Origin: Bostrychus sinensis
Taxonomy: Eukaryota > Chordata > Actinopteri > Gobiiformes > Eleotridae
Assembly: GCA_020698575.1 (NCBI GenBank)
Contig: CM036239.1
Span: forward strand, 48,635,763-48,699,762
DNA length: 64,000 bases
Direction of reading: 5' to 3'
The position numbers and the translations under genes were made by a program. Shown piece after piece: positions 1-13,300 of the stretch (within the stretch, counting starts at the first letter, position 1; each line of letters begins with the position of its first letter). The notes under the pieces were generated by a model, which searched no databases, was not told the origin of the DNA, and saw only the letters and a program-made list of their open reading frames with translations.

Positions 1-354
1 ACTATACTATTTATATTGTACTTGCAGTATACAAGCATAAAAAATACTATACTAAATACTATACTATACTCAATTTTATTCTTCATTTTCATAAAAATAA
101 TATTGCACACTGACATTTTAGGTGTAGTATATTTAATTGTTTTTTTTTTTTTTAAACCTGACATTAATCAAGTTTAATAAAGCCAGGCTACAGTTAATAA
201 ATGTCTTGCATCACATCAACATTTTTGTTGATAAAAGTTGATTAGTGATTGTATAAAGTAAATTTATAAGTTCAAACTATACTATAAATTTATAAACATT
301 AGATTATTATCTTTTAAACTCTGTGTTCCCAGTGTTCTTGTGAATGAGGAAATG

Positions 355-525
355 AATTGTTCAATCACTCTGGGTTAAACTCAGGGTCAGAGGAAGAAAA
401 CCTGCCTCAGACCAGAGTGAGAAACTGACTCAGGGTTTAGGTTAACTCTGTGAAACAGAAAACTCTTTTCCGGGTTAGCATACTCTGAGTTTGGACTAAA
501 CCTGCTTCTTGAAACAGGGCCAAAA
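355..525. repeat. Probable dispersed fish repeat, unclassified
   Basis: The segment alternates ACTCAGGGTT, GGTTAACTCTGTGAAACAG and ACTAAACCTGCTTCTTGAAA motifs and ends in a TTGAAACAGGGCC-type terminus. This style is familiar from fish DNA-transposon repeats, but no paired terminus was found. Confidence 0.35.
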
Positions 526-647
526 GAAAAAAGTAACTTGGTTAGTTAGTCCAGTTTGGAGAAGCAGACGGGGGCATTGACATAGGCTTTGTTTTATTAA
601 TAGTTGCAAATGGGCCCAGTGAAAATAGACTTTTAGAACAACTGTGT

Positions 648-860
648 GTTTAATTAATAATAATAACACACACTGACGGTGTTAAGCCTCTTCTGTAGCC
701 ACAGCTGACAGAAACATGGCTGCCAATCTGTGACTACGGCTGCTCTGACCACCACCGAAAACACAATCAGACTGACACACTGATACAGGCAGGTTTGCTG
801 AGGTATCTTGTCCAAAGAACAAAAAGACAGAATTAAGTGGTGAGAGGGATCCAAATCGTC
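648..860 (-). repeat. tRNA-derived SINE remnant
   Basis: Read on the minus strand it shares the body of the copies at 47801-48140 and 12395-12608: GGCAGCCATGTTTCTGTCAG, CAGCTGTGGCTACAG, and a short (ATT)n tail at about 656-666. The tRNA-like head is truncated or decayed. Confidence 0.6.
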
Positions 861-1273
861 AACCTTCTAATTATAGGATGGATCATATTCTGTTCCTCAT
901 ATACAACCCCGGAATTTAGTATTAATTTCTTTTAGCAAATTGCAATCTTTTTTTTTTTTTAAGATATTTTGTAGGCCTTTTTCAGCTTTAATTTGATAGT
1001 GCAGTTGAGAAGTGACAGCAAATCATGGAAAGGGTAATCTTAATACATGTGTGGTAATATGCTTCATAAGCCACACTTAAACAGTGTGAGAAAAGAGGAT
1101 GCAGAAAATAGTGTGAGATGGGGGCACATGGAGTGATTCACTGAAGGGAAGGAACAAAGAATAAGAAAAATTTAAAGCAGTGCATGTTTTATACTCTGTG
1201 GCATTGCTCCTGTTGGTTTCTTTAACATAATACTGTATCTCTTATGTTAATATCTATATGTTTTTTTTTTCAG

Positions 1274-1372
1274 GTAAAAACCCATGGGCCCAGTTTCACT
1301 CGGCTCCATGCTCCGTGGCCGGTGCTGTGCAGAGAGGCCGAGTTCCTCAAAATTAAAGTCCCCACTAAAACA
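1274..1372 (+). CDS. ano2: ano2 exon e1: N-domain, HAPW segment
   Basis: Acceptor is a T-run plus CAG at 1271-1273; donor GTAAGA starts at 1373. The 99 bases read in phase 0 as 33 residues containing LHAPWPVLCREAEF and LKIKVPTK, the conserved start of the anoctamin cytosolic dimerisation domain. It needs an upstream exon, which I could not find in 1-1270. Confidence 0.9.
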
Positions 1373-4300
1373 GTAAGACCTGCATAGTTTTACTAGCAAT
1401 ATATAAAGTACTAGTATACAGAGCCTATATTCTGAAATGGTGAGTTGGGAACTGAAATGTTATGGCAGGCAGGTTCTTAGCAGGATGTAAACCATGCAGC
1501 TTTTTTACCTTACTTGAGAATCTTTCAAGTGCTGTGAGAGTGTGATGACTAAATGAGTTGTTGTAGGGTGAATAAAGCTCCCTGCACCTCCCCCTGGTGT
1601 ATCTTGGCGAAAACACAGCCTTCAAGAATGGGACCAGCCCGGTATCCCTGAAGTCTTGGGTCTCGCGAGAAAACAACACATGTCCCGTTTAGCCATAACA
1701 AAGAGCCAATGGCCTTATTTCTTATATGTTTGTCATGGCAGAGCAGCCAAAAGGCAGAGGAAACCTTTGTACAGATACGAGGAGAAAAGAACGAGAGTCA
1801 ACCTGAGCGAGGGGTCACACAGGAGTCAACTGGAGTCGTGAGTTTTTACCATGGGGCTTTACTCAGAAATGTAGGGGGAGAAAAAGCAAAGTTGCATGGT
1901 TTTTCTTTAAAACATGCCATTGTTTCTTTTCCTCTGAAAGCTAAAGCTCTAAACTATGACACGTGTGTACTACTTTTTCTGTTTATATGGTTGTCAAAAT
2001 TGGGCTTCTATAGAGACCTCTTTAAAAAGGGACCACAAGAGAGAGCAAAAGTTATAGAGTGCTTCTGTAAGCTGCACAACTCTGTACAAGAATGTAAAAT
2101 GCAAAAAAAGAAGGGATGAAAACCCAAGATGACATCAGTAAAGAATCACTGATGGAGAAATGGGAACAAATTTTTTTCTTCTTCTCTTTATTACAGCTGA
2201 TTACCAGGTTCTAGTATTGGTGTGCAAGTAGTAATCAGTGAATTGTTGTACTGTTTTCTTCAGAGTTGTGACTTTAAAGAGGAGAGTGGCTTCAGTACCA
2301 GTATGAGCAACGTGTGGAGGAAAATGAACCAGCCGTTTCAGCCCAAAGTCCCACATTCCGAGCACGGCCGCACTAAACTACTGTCGCACTGCTTCTCCAG
2401 GGACAAACTGCATCTGTAAGTCTCTTGAAACTCATTACAACCACTGTTACTATGCGAGTGTGCTGTAAACTAAACATACCACAGTTCACTTTCTATGGAG
2501 GAATTAGCATTAGCCACAAAATATTAATAATCACGATGGACTGTAATAAATGAGTCTGGCTATAAAACATTTGCAAGTGTATCAACATTATGCTGTTTTA
2601 TTTGACCTAGTAATAGTGTCTATAGCGTCTATAATTAACGTTTAAGCTTAAAGCTAAGTTATATTACATTTATTTGTTTTCATGTTATGCTGGAAGAGTA
2701 TGTTGCTGATGTTTTTAAAAAAAAACTCAGATCTGACCCAATTTTAAAATAATTGTAATGTACTTTTATGTATTGCTTTTATTTTTTGCTGAAATCTCAA
2801 TTTTTATGGTATGGCATTGATTTTACGGCAATGCAATCCCTCCGTGGCTTTTTGTGTCCTTGACTTTATTTATGGGTGGTTGGCGTTTTTCTTTTTTGTA
2901 CTGCGGTGTGGCACAACTTTGAAGTTCAACACAAAGATTAAATAAGAATTTCTAATAAATCACTTGAACAAAAAGTGTAAAGAGACATTTTTTATAAGCA
3001 ATTTATAGTTTTACGCCTAACTTATTTTGACATTGTTCTGTAGTGTGACAGAAAAAGTCACACCGCAGGACAATCACCACAGATTATACAATTAATACAT
3101 TATTTTGTCTTTTAGGTACAACATCACATCTAAAGACACATTTTTTGACAACACCACAAGAGGCCGAATAGTAAGTGCCATGTATAAAGGCCTTACATTG
3201 CATTATTTGTTGGCTGTTTGCTGTATTTTATTTCTTACGCGTTACTTTTTTTAGGTGTATGAGATCCTAAGACGGACAGTGTGTGTGCGAACCTGCCAGA
3301 CCATAGGTAAGTCGACAAACAAAGCTAAACCATTATCTGCCCACTTCCCAAGTCTTTCAGAATGTAGAAAAAAAATGCTCAAGTTTAAAAAATTTAATTT
3401 TATTGTCATATTTTCTTTTCTTTTTTCCTTCTCTGTTTATCTTTTTTGTGATGTAAGTCTCATTGTTTTCAGAGATGACTACTTTTATGCTGATATTTAC
3501 TGAATAATTAGTTTTCAGGTAGTGCATCTTTAAGCCATCCACAGTGATTGAAATCTGTCCCTATAATGTATAGCTGAGAATCATTTCACCTGGTGACGGC
3601 TGAAGGATTGTGTTTGTGTTTTTGAAAGAGCACTGGGTCCTGCTGGACTCTTCCTGGAAATTCTCCGCTCTCATTAGCACATGATCTGTGTAGGACTCTC
3701 CAGTGGGACAGCTATGAAAGGCTCTAGGCAGCATCAAATCACTGCTTAGTCATTTCCAACACCTTTGTAATATAATTATTAAAATGAGATTATTCTGTAT
3801 CGTAAAGATTTAATTAACCACTTAAAGACTGTTATCGCGTTTCAGAAAAGACTGGTTACTTGGTTCATGAAATTATCGAGTATTTAAAAATAAAATGGTA
3901 ACACTTTAGAAGAACTCAGGACTATAAAGCTGTAATAAAGCATAAATAAATGTAATGTAATTAACAATAATTTAATAAATAAACAGTTAATAGATTCTGA
4001 ATTACCAGTAATGTTTATAATTTTGCACCGATTTAAATGAGATTACTAAAGAATTAAACATTAATAACAATGTTTATAACTCTCGTGTTATATATGTAAA
4101 TGTTTTGTAAATAATTAGTTCACTGGTCATCTTAACTAATACTTAATAAATGCTTAATAGTCTGAGTTATTCTAAAGTGTTATCAAAGATGTCTAAGAGT
4201 AGGGCTGGGCAATAAATTAACATTGATTAAGTTGCATTTTTCATTTTGAACAATGTCAGAAATAGCAAAATTGTTAAATCCTCCAAGCCTTGCATGGTTC

Positions 4301-7300
4301 ACTGTTGTGGCTAATGCTACTGCTAGCACCCAGAGGACCTTAAATACTGACTGTGGAGACTCTACAAACACTAAAAACACAATAATCACAGATAAGGAAG
4401 TCCCTTTACTTCCGTAATGTCCTCATTTAGATGTGGAAGCAGTTTTCAGCACTAAACTTGCTTAGCCACATGCTCTAGACCTTAGCGTCTTTTAACAAGG
4501 CTTTGTTTGCTGTATAAATTGTAATAGATCTGGTCTTTAGAAGCAGAGAAGGTTAAAGGTTATTTTCTTTTGCCATATCGACCAACCCTATCTATGAGTA
4601 GGCATTTGTCAGCAGTTTGGAGGTGCAGACACCAGCAAGACACCTTTGCTCATGTGTACGGCTGATAATGGGGCTGCAGATTAGCTGAATTCTCTGATTG
4701 GATAAAAGTGTACTACTCATAGGCATCCGTCGATCTCGGGAGATCCCGGAGCTGTGCCTCGGTTCACTGTGGAATTAAATTTGGGGCAACGACTGCTTTG
4801 ACTGTGCAGGCCAGGATGGGAGCGGCAAATTCTACCACAAGTGGAACAAGCATAGGCGGTGTCCTGGGACTGAGACCGCTGAGTGCTAATCCGGCGGGAG
4901 TGCTTCTCGTCTGTTTCTCTGTCATTGCTTGGCCTCAGAGTGAGCAAGTCCACGGCTCAGTGCCAGTCGCCATGCAGAGATTCCTGTCTGCAACAGTCTC
5001 CTCCCACTTTTCAGGGTCTATGTCAGCTGACTTCAGGTCTCTCTTGCACACACCTCTGAAATGGAGATGTGGCCTTTCCAGGGATCTGTTTTTCTGAAGG
5101 TAGCGCCCCCAAATGGTATACTGAAAGCGAGATTTTTTTCTGTCGTATTGTAGTGTCTTGGGTTTGCCATGTCACTGACTTACCACTCTATTTCTCATTT
5201 TTATCTAACATTCTACGACAAGCCCATCAACTCACTTCTCTTTCAAACATGTTAATATTAGCCACTAAATTTAACAAAAACCCTTGTTTTTCCTTGTCAA
5301 AACCCTGTTGGATTTGTGTCCACCATATGTCTGTTGGCCTCCTCTGAGCAGCAGAAGGCCACAGCCCGGGGGTTCACAGATCGCTGCGGGGAGAGGGGGC
5401 TAGTGCTGCATATCGTTAACCTCTATTTTCAACATTTGGACTGAACCAGAGCCACTGAGGACCGTCTCTCTGGCGACTCCTCCACAAGTGGGTCACGCTT
5501 CCTGGGTCAGGCTCAGATTGAGGCGCGGCCTTCTGGGAATTGTGGCCGTTTCAAGGCGGTGGAGGGAGCAGCCCTTGTGCGAGTGTGTTTCATAGCACAA
5601 GTCATTCTCTCTACAAGTGCTTGCTAATTTATGTTACTGAAAAAGTGAAACTCATTACTCAGTATGTAACTATTGCTTTATCAGTTGTTTTCCAGACAGC
5701 GGGTGGGGTGGGACACAGGATATTTTATTTGGGTCACCATGCAACTTAAAATATTACTCTTGAAATCCAAAACCATGGCATGATTGTAACAGTCCATGGG
5801 TATTTGAGTAAAATAGCAGTTTTAGAAATTGGTACTGTAAGTAATAGTAATAGAGCTCAACAGTGCCGACCCCTCTGGTGCCGGTGCCCATTCATTTTTT
5901 CTATAGACATTTCGAAAAGACCAACATTGTGAAAAAATTTGCATTCTGATTCATTATGTGAGCTTTTAATTAGATTTTGATTAGGTTATGGTGAAGTTAA
6001 AGGTCCCTTTTTATGCTATTTTCTGAACTGTTAACCATGTAATAATGTGTTTTGCACCTCATAAACATGGAGTAGTATTTGGCTTCATTCACGCTTGTTT
6101 CAGTAATCTTGTGTACTGAGCCATTGCCGTTGCTGGAAGCGCTCTCACTGCACCTAATCCAAGCTTTCTCTGCAAAGTCAAAGTGACAGCTCCCCCAAGA
6201 AGATATTACATTATTTTTTGTAACAAAACGTGAAATACTAATGCAAAAGTGTCCATAATAATTTTAAAAAGCCTGAAAAAAAGCAAAAAAAAAAAGCAAA
6301 GCAGTCCCCTTTAAGAATAACTTGTTGACAAGATTGTAAAAAAATGGGTCCTAACAAAACATTGGTTGAAAATAAATGCACTTTGGGACAGTTAGATTCA
6401 TCACTTCACCTTTACATTTTTATAGTCTGCTCATATTTCTCTCTCTCTGCAGGTATTAGTTCTCTGATTGCTAAAGGCGTGTATGACGCTGCTTTCCCTC
6501 TTCATGATGTAAGTATATTCCCACTCAAGTTTTTATGTCTATTTATATGTTTTGCTTTTTTATTTAAACCACTCTGATTAATCAGTACCGTTATGTTCCT
6601 TTTGTTCACTTATGTTTTGTTGTTCCTCTATCTTTCCAGGGTGATTATAAGGTCATAGGTCATCCTGAGGAGAGGAACGACAGACAGGTACACTCTTTCT
6701 CTTTTCATTTCATTTTTTATATCCTGCTTCCATTACTACATTCACATCATTAATTTAGAGACCTCTAAAACAGTGGTCTTTGACTCTTACTACAAAAGAT
6801 GAAGTCCTGGTTTAGAGTTTTATTTTCCTCCAGCAATATATTATTTTATTTTATTTTATAACTGCTGTTTCAAGAGGGGAAAATGACTTGGAGGAGGTAT
6901 TTTTAGATTATTTAGTTAGGACTTATGTTTCTTTTGTATTGTTGATAAATAAATCTGCCATGCATCCTTCTTCTAACTGCATTCCGAGGCCAACCCAAAA
7001 CAATTTTGCACAGCATGTGTTGTCCTCAGTTCTTCTGGAGCCAGTCTATAAATTTGTCAGTTTCCCTGTCTCTTAAAGGGACATGGTTTGATCTGAGTGT
7101 TTCCTCCTCCTCGTTGTCATCTGAAGGCGTAATCACAACATGACTCACCACTCACAATGCACACGCTGAACGCTTATGACTGCACGGAGCTGTCAGCCTC
7201 ATATAAGGGACTGGGGTAGGACAATTGGGATGCTTTGCTTTGCATCTTTGATTAGAAAATACTTCTTTCAGGATTGCAAAATAAGATGGATTTTACATAA

Positions 7301-10300
7301 TTAGATATGTGGTTCACAAACTGCGGTACGGGTCCCACTGGTGGTACACAGGGTCTTTCTAGTGGTACTTGGGAGTGTCTGGGATTTTTGAAGATGAAAA
7401 TCGTGATTGCAGACTGGTTTAGTCCGAGTTTAGTTATGATGTAATCCGTGTTTAAATTCTGAATTTGTCCTGTTTTAGTTCTGCTGTAGTTGTTTGGTTT
7501 AGTCCTGGTTTCGACCCAGTTTAGTTGCAGTCCATGACTTTTCGAACAGAGGTTTAGTCCTTGTCTGTTTTTTTTTCTGGTTTAGTCCTGCTTTTCTTCT
7601 GGTCTAGGCCCAGTTTAGTCCTTGTTTGATCCTACTTAAATTCACAAAATTACTATTTTTTCACTATTTATTTTTGGGTTTAAACCTGGGTTAGTCCTGA
7701 TTTAGTTAGTCCTCATTTTAATTAGTTAAACTTGGAACTTGAAAAGCAAAATATTCATATAGGTCTTATGGGACAATACTTTGGTTGTCCACTGTCTGCT
7801 ATGTATTATTACTATAACAAATTTATACTATTGGTTGTGTTTTATGTATTTCAATTATAATTTGGTGTTACAATCATTACTTTAATTGGTCCCTGGGTAC
7901 CATCTTGGTTTAGTTCTTTATTAGTCTGGTTTTAGTATGCTAGTATAGTATTTGTATCACTTACTTGCTAAAAATGCTTGATCCTCTTTTGGATAAAGTG
8001 CATTAGAGACTCCACTTGGCTGTATCCCTAGGTTACTCCAGCTCTCTCCCACCGTCCAAAGACATGCATGTATAGATAAATTGGTAACTCTAAATGTCCC
8101 ATAGCGAACAAATAAGTGAGTGAAAGACTGTCTGTCTGCGTATGTAAGTTGATTGGCAGTTCATTCTGTCACTTACAAAGCTGTTCATTTTCATTTCAGT
8201 TTTATTTATATTGCCCAACATCACAACACATAATCAGACATACACACACACAATCAAACAAAAATGCACAATTAGACATAAACAATAACTAAACTAACCA
8301 GTCCCAGGCGATATCCTGTCCTCACACCCTCCTCCTTGGTAAGGAAAAACTCCTAAAAGCTGTCTGAGAAAAAAAAAAAATTAGGCAATTTTTTTGAGTA
8401 ACGCATGTCTTTGGACAGTCAAGCAGATTCCACCCAGAGAGAGATACTAATACTAACACATCTAGCAGTAATGGTTAAAACTAAATATAAATGTAACCCA
8501 TAATTTAACTTTCTTTGCAAAAACTAGTATTATAACTCACCATTCCTCAATTTCCCAGTGTTTATTTGGCCTCAGAGTAAATTAAACTGACTCAGACTAT
8601 CCTGGCGCCAGACCAGCTCTTGTTCTAAGGTTAAACTGGTAAAAATCCACCCACATTGACTCTCTCACTGTTTGGCCTTAGGTCCTGCACGAAGAGTGGG
8701 CCCGATACTCAGCCTTTTACAAATATCAGCCAATCGATCTAGTCAGGTACTGAAAGATTTATTAAGAAATGACTATACTGCCACTGTCATATACTAATAA
8801 ATGAGTTTTGATGTTACAGAAAGTATTTCGGGGAGAAGATCGGCCTGTACTTCGCCTGGCTCGGGGTCTACACTCAGCTGTTGGTACCTGCCTCCATTGT
8901 GGGGATCATCGTGTTTGGATACGGAGTGGCCACGTTAGATACAAACATCCCCAGGTATGACAGGATAAAACTAGTAAACAAACCTATTGTGAAGTTGGGT
9001 TTTTCCAAGCTACAGTATATGTTGACATACAAGGTGACAGTCAGCTACACAGCAGTTCAGATGAAAAACCACACCAGCTTCTGACGGTTAAAAAATTGCT
9101 ACTACTACTGCTCTTTTTAAAGTCTGGTATCCAGACAATGATCCAGGTCCACACCAAAAACATTTTTTTTTAAACCATTTACTAAAGTTTCCTGAAATTT
9201 TCAGGTTATTTTGCTAATAGACAAAATTGGCCTTATTTTGCAATGATAAAGAATAGTTTACCATAGTGCTTATGTTGAGCTAGAAATGTGACTTTGTTGT
9301 GTTAGGGTGTGTTCAAACTTGCTGTGTTTGGTTCTCTTCATTTGAACTCTGGTGCTCTTCCTGCTTCTGGTTTGTTTAATCAGGTGTTAATCCTCAATCA
9401 GTCTCAGGTGCGCACCAAACAAGCGAAGTGGTCTGCCTGAAATCAGAGGTAATGGTGCAGTGCGCTTTGAGCCCTGGAGTGCTCCTGGTGTGGTTCTGCT
9501 GAAGTGCGAATGCTGTTTTTGGCCCAATGTGGACCAATCTACGGACTAACAGCAGGGAGTGGACTACAGCACTGTTTATCAAGGGCATAAAAACATGCGC
9601 GCACAAATACTGTATATAAAATGTATTTAAATGTAAACACAGCTAGGGTATGAAAGGTATTACTACTCACTCAGTCAGTTCAGTTCATTTGGCAGAGCTC
9701 AATGTGAAGTCGAACCAGACCAAAGAGATCATCAGCACAGGTGCGGACTTCCAGCCCAGAGCACACCGAGTCCTGCGGACCAGCAAGTGTCAGCACACCC
9801 TTAATGTGTTTTTTAGTTGGAAAGTTAGAGTTAGCATTGATACAGATACACAAGTCACTCAGTATGTTTACATGCACGGCTAAGTTGAGCTATGGTTGTA
9901 TGGTTGACTTAGCCTTTTAATTGCACTATTGTCTTTGTCCCAGTATACATGCAGGAGTGTTATCAATTTATTGTTGAAATCATGTCACCTCTGTTATGCT
10001 TGGTGGTGATATGCATTCTTTCAGAATTTAAGTAGTGGCCCAGAGTTAGTAGCCCAGAGGTTGCTTGTTCTTGTTTTTCTCCCGTCCATTTATTTTAAAA
10101 TGTGTGTCTGTATCCATCTAAAATCAAAGTTAGCAGTCAGCCGGCTTTTCATGTTTGACTTCATCAAACATGTCAGGACTTTGGTGCAGACCAGTGCATG
10201 CGCAGATCATCCAGTACCTTTCCAATTTGACAGGTCTGCAGGAGTAGAGCGGCATTCATTATCTCTGTATGCTAGTCCCACTTTTTAAAATTGTATTTCT

Positions 10301-13300
10301 GTCAAGCTATATTTGTTGGACTAACACAATAATTCATTTTAATGATTACAGGCAAAGGGGTCTGTTGTCCGGGGCCTCAGGGTCAGAGGGGCCCAGAAAT
10401 GGTCCATCTCCTTATATTTTCTATTGTAATGGGCCATGTGAAGCCTTCTTGCCCTGGGCCCCAGCAAACCTGTCAGTGGGCCTTGTTACACACCACAGCT
10501 CTGTACAGACTTAATTTGCATTCAGCTTTACAAACAGTCCGGTTCACTCTAGTCACGTCTAACTTTATATTTTCTTCAAAATCATTGGATATCAGCTTCA
10601 AAATCAATGTATCACTGAACTTTACTGCCATAAAGTAAGGTTAGATGCTATACACGACCTCCCCATTGAATATATATCCAGTATTGTTAGTAGTATCACA
10701 GCTGTGTGTGGGTGCAGCGTGTCATAAGTCAGAAGGTTGGTGTTCAGCCCACGCTGCACATGAATGGGGTCAAATGAGAGGCACTTCTGTTGTCATTATT
10801 GGTTCAGCTCTTTTCATTGGTAATAATCAGATATAATAGAGAAAGAACTGCTGGCTCTCATTTCCAAGAATAAATCTACTGATCCGTTTGATAGTGTTAA
10901 TGCAAGGGCCTATGTAAATTAATTCAATGCTCTGATGGTTGTGTCAATATTGTTAAAGATACAATATGCAGGATTTTAATGACATGGCATTATGCAATAA
11001 CAAGAGAAGCAGACAGGAGTGATTGCTCAGCCTCTCTGGTATTCAGGGCTAGTGGATACACACTTTTCTTTAGCAAATAAAAACAACTAACAACTGCTCT
11101 GTGGAATTGCTGTCTGCTTAACCAAAGGGGAGTGTGCTGACAACTATCTACTGTAGGGAATAAAATTGTGATATTGCGAGGCAATTTTTGTATTGCAAAA
11201 AAATAGGTGTTCAGAGTCTTATGTAAAATATTACTATGAACTAATACAAATACAAAATTCTAATTAAATAATCATGATTTAATTTAGTAAGTTTTGGCCA
11301 GTGAGTCCAGGTCCTTGAAAAAATGTTGAGCTTGGCATTTGGGATGCTTTAAATTGGACAATGGAACTGCCATGCTGTCTCCACAATAGCACTTTAGTTG
11401 CAGCCTGTCTTAACATTTGCCTGTAAATCTTTGCACTGTATGTGTGGGAGGAATAGAGAATGGTGGCTGGTGGTTGGTGTGAAAATCAATATATTTCTTA
11501 TATTAGAGTTACTAGATGGAGCTTGACATTACATAGGGAGGGACTATCCATTGATGTTGAATTGTTGTCTTTAGTGACTAATTTTTTGCATTGCTAACAG
11601 CTAAATTAACAAATGAATACCAGCAAGAACGTATCCTTCCTGGTCAAGGTAATAATCCGACTATATGCATGACCAGTATGGCTTACTAACTTGCTGCTAT
11701 CAGTAAATAAATAGTGACATAAAAAAGTGCTTAAATATAACATGTTGTTCCTACAAGTGGTGTCAGGGCCAAGAAAACTCACTGTCTCTGATGTAGGAGT
11801 TCTCTCAATCTGTGCGGTTACATAAAAGTAGAGAGGTTTGAATTAATTGAGTGTATATGTTTTACACTGACTGGAACGGCAAAATGTATTTCCTGCTGTA
11901 ACACACCTGGATAATGTGTTTCAGTTTTGGACTATTTCTGCATGTTTGCAACTTTCTCAATCAAACCAAGGCTGAGTTGCCAGACAGTGGCACAAAGTAA
12001 TACATGTAAAGAATAGTGTTTAGATACATGCTAACTTATTTATAGATCAGTTTTGACACTTTTCTGGTCCCTCTGCCACTGGCTTAAGTCTGTTCTTTAT
12101 GTACTTCTTTATATACTTCTATTATATTTGGGTTCTCTCCGGGGACTCCGGCTTCCTCCCGTTGTCCAAAGACGTGAAGGTATTAGGTGAATTGGTGCCT
12201 CTAAATTGCCCCTAGGTAATGAATGTGAGAGTGAACAGTGTTCTGTCTATGTCCAATTGGCCATTGTCTAAGGTGTACCCCTTTAAGGCCCATCGTTACT
12301 GAGATAGGGTCCAGTACATGCAACACCTGACAGGAAAAAGCTAAAGAAGTTATATTAGGCATATTATTATATTAGGTTAAATGATATTGGGCGACATTGA
12401 TTCAGAACATTTGTGGAAGGTTGGCGGTTCGAATCCCACTCTCCCCAGTTCATACGGTTAATGTGTCCTGGTTGTAGAGGCTGTAGGCAAAGAAGGTGAA
12501 GAAGGCACAGAACGGCTGTTGCGTCTCAGTCAATCTACACCTGGGCAGCTGTGGCTATAAAAGTAGCTAACCATCTCCAAGGGTGACTGAGGAGTGAATG
12601 AGTAATGGACTAATTTAAAGTTCTTTTAGAAGCCTGAGACACTTGGAAAGAAATACAATTCAAAACCATTATTATGATTATGATTATAATTATGATTATT
12701 ACTGTTATTATTGTTTTAATACTAAACATTTGCTCATAAATCTCTTCTTTTCCTAATCTCTTGTTCTCCCTCAGTTTGGAAATGTGTGACGAGCGGCAGA
12801 ACTTCACCATGTGTCCTCTCTGTGACGGAGCGTGTGATTACTGGAGGTTAAGCACAGCTTGCGGCACTGCCAGGGCCTCACACCTGTTCGATAACCCCGC
12901 CACTGTCTTCTTCGCTATCTTCATGTCCCTGTGGGGTGAGGTTACCCACAGTGTCAACCCAATACACGCATCAATACTTCATGAGCTAACTCACCTCCAG
13001 CACTTGCTCGTCCGGTGTGAGATCAAGGGGAGGTTAATCAGTGCAGGAAGAACTAGGACGCTTTTTAATTACAAATGAGAAATGACTGTATGCTAATGCT
13101 AACTCAAGTGCCCTTAGCTTTGAAGACTAGCCAAAATAAAAATCTTACATGAGAATTGACCTACTGCTTAGCCTTTCCTGCCTCTTTGAATCGGACAGGC
13201 TTGATCGGAAATCTATTGAATCCAGTAACATCTATGTAATAAGAAAGATACTAGATCTTAATAAAACCTAAATAACAGCAAGTATCAACAATAGTATGCT

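Larger units (their letters stand above)
1..1273. other. Upstream intron (3' part)
   Basis: It ends at the acceptor of e1. The first 300 bases are AT-rich with repeated CTATACTA-like words. A likely fish repeat lies at about 355-525 and a SINE remnant at 648-860. I saw no exon encoding the N-domain upstream of HAPW. Confidence 0.6.
3307..6452. other. Intron between e4 and e5
   Basis: 3.1 kb holding four elements: a TIR MITE (3897-4184), a hAT (4200-4590), a LINE 3' remnant (4715-5125) and a TTAA-flanked MITE (6001-6310). I see nothing in 3310-3890 or 5130-5990 beyond AT-rich intron, apart from a GC-richer patch at 5340-5560. Confidence 0.6.
6688..8681. other. Intron between e6 and e7
   Basis: 2.0 kb. 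It contains a tract of GGTTTAGTCC repeats (7305-7935), a SINE-like segment (8025-8160) and a LINE-like 3' segment (8190-8375). The 6700-7300 part shows no recognised feature. Confidence 0.6.
8955..12774. other. Intron between e8 and e9
   Basis: 3.8 kb. It holds a possible repeat at 9305-9640, a decayed SINE-like piece at 10690-10800 (AGAAGGTTGGTGTTCAGCCC), a segment at 10791-10955 shared with intron e11-e12, and two repeats before e9. I see nothing in about 10960-12100. Confidence 0.55.

Noticed and set aside
1..1270. Upstream ano2 exon encoding the segment before HAPW
   Set aside because: Looked for the acidic ELERDEDTK-type segment in all frames and found nothing similar.
9305..9640. GC-richer stretch GGGTGTGTTCAAACTTGCTG onward, perhaps a repeat
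   Set aside because: It resembles fish hAT-like repeats, but no inverted partner or second copy was found in the window.
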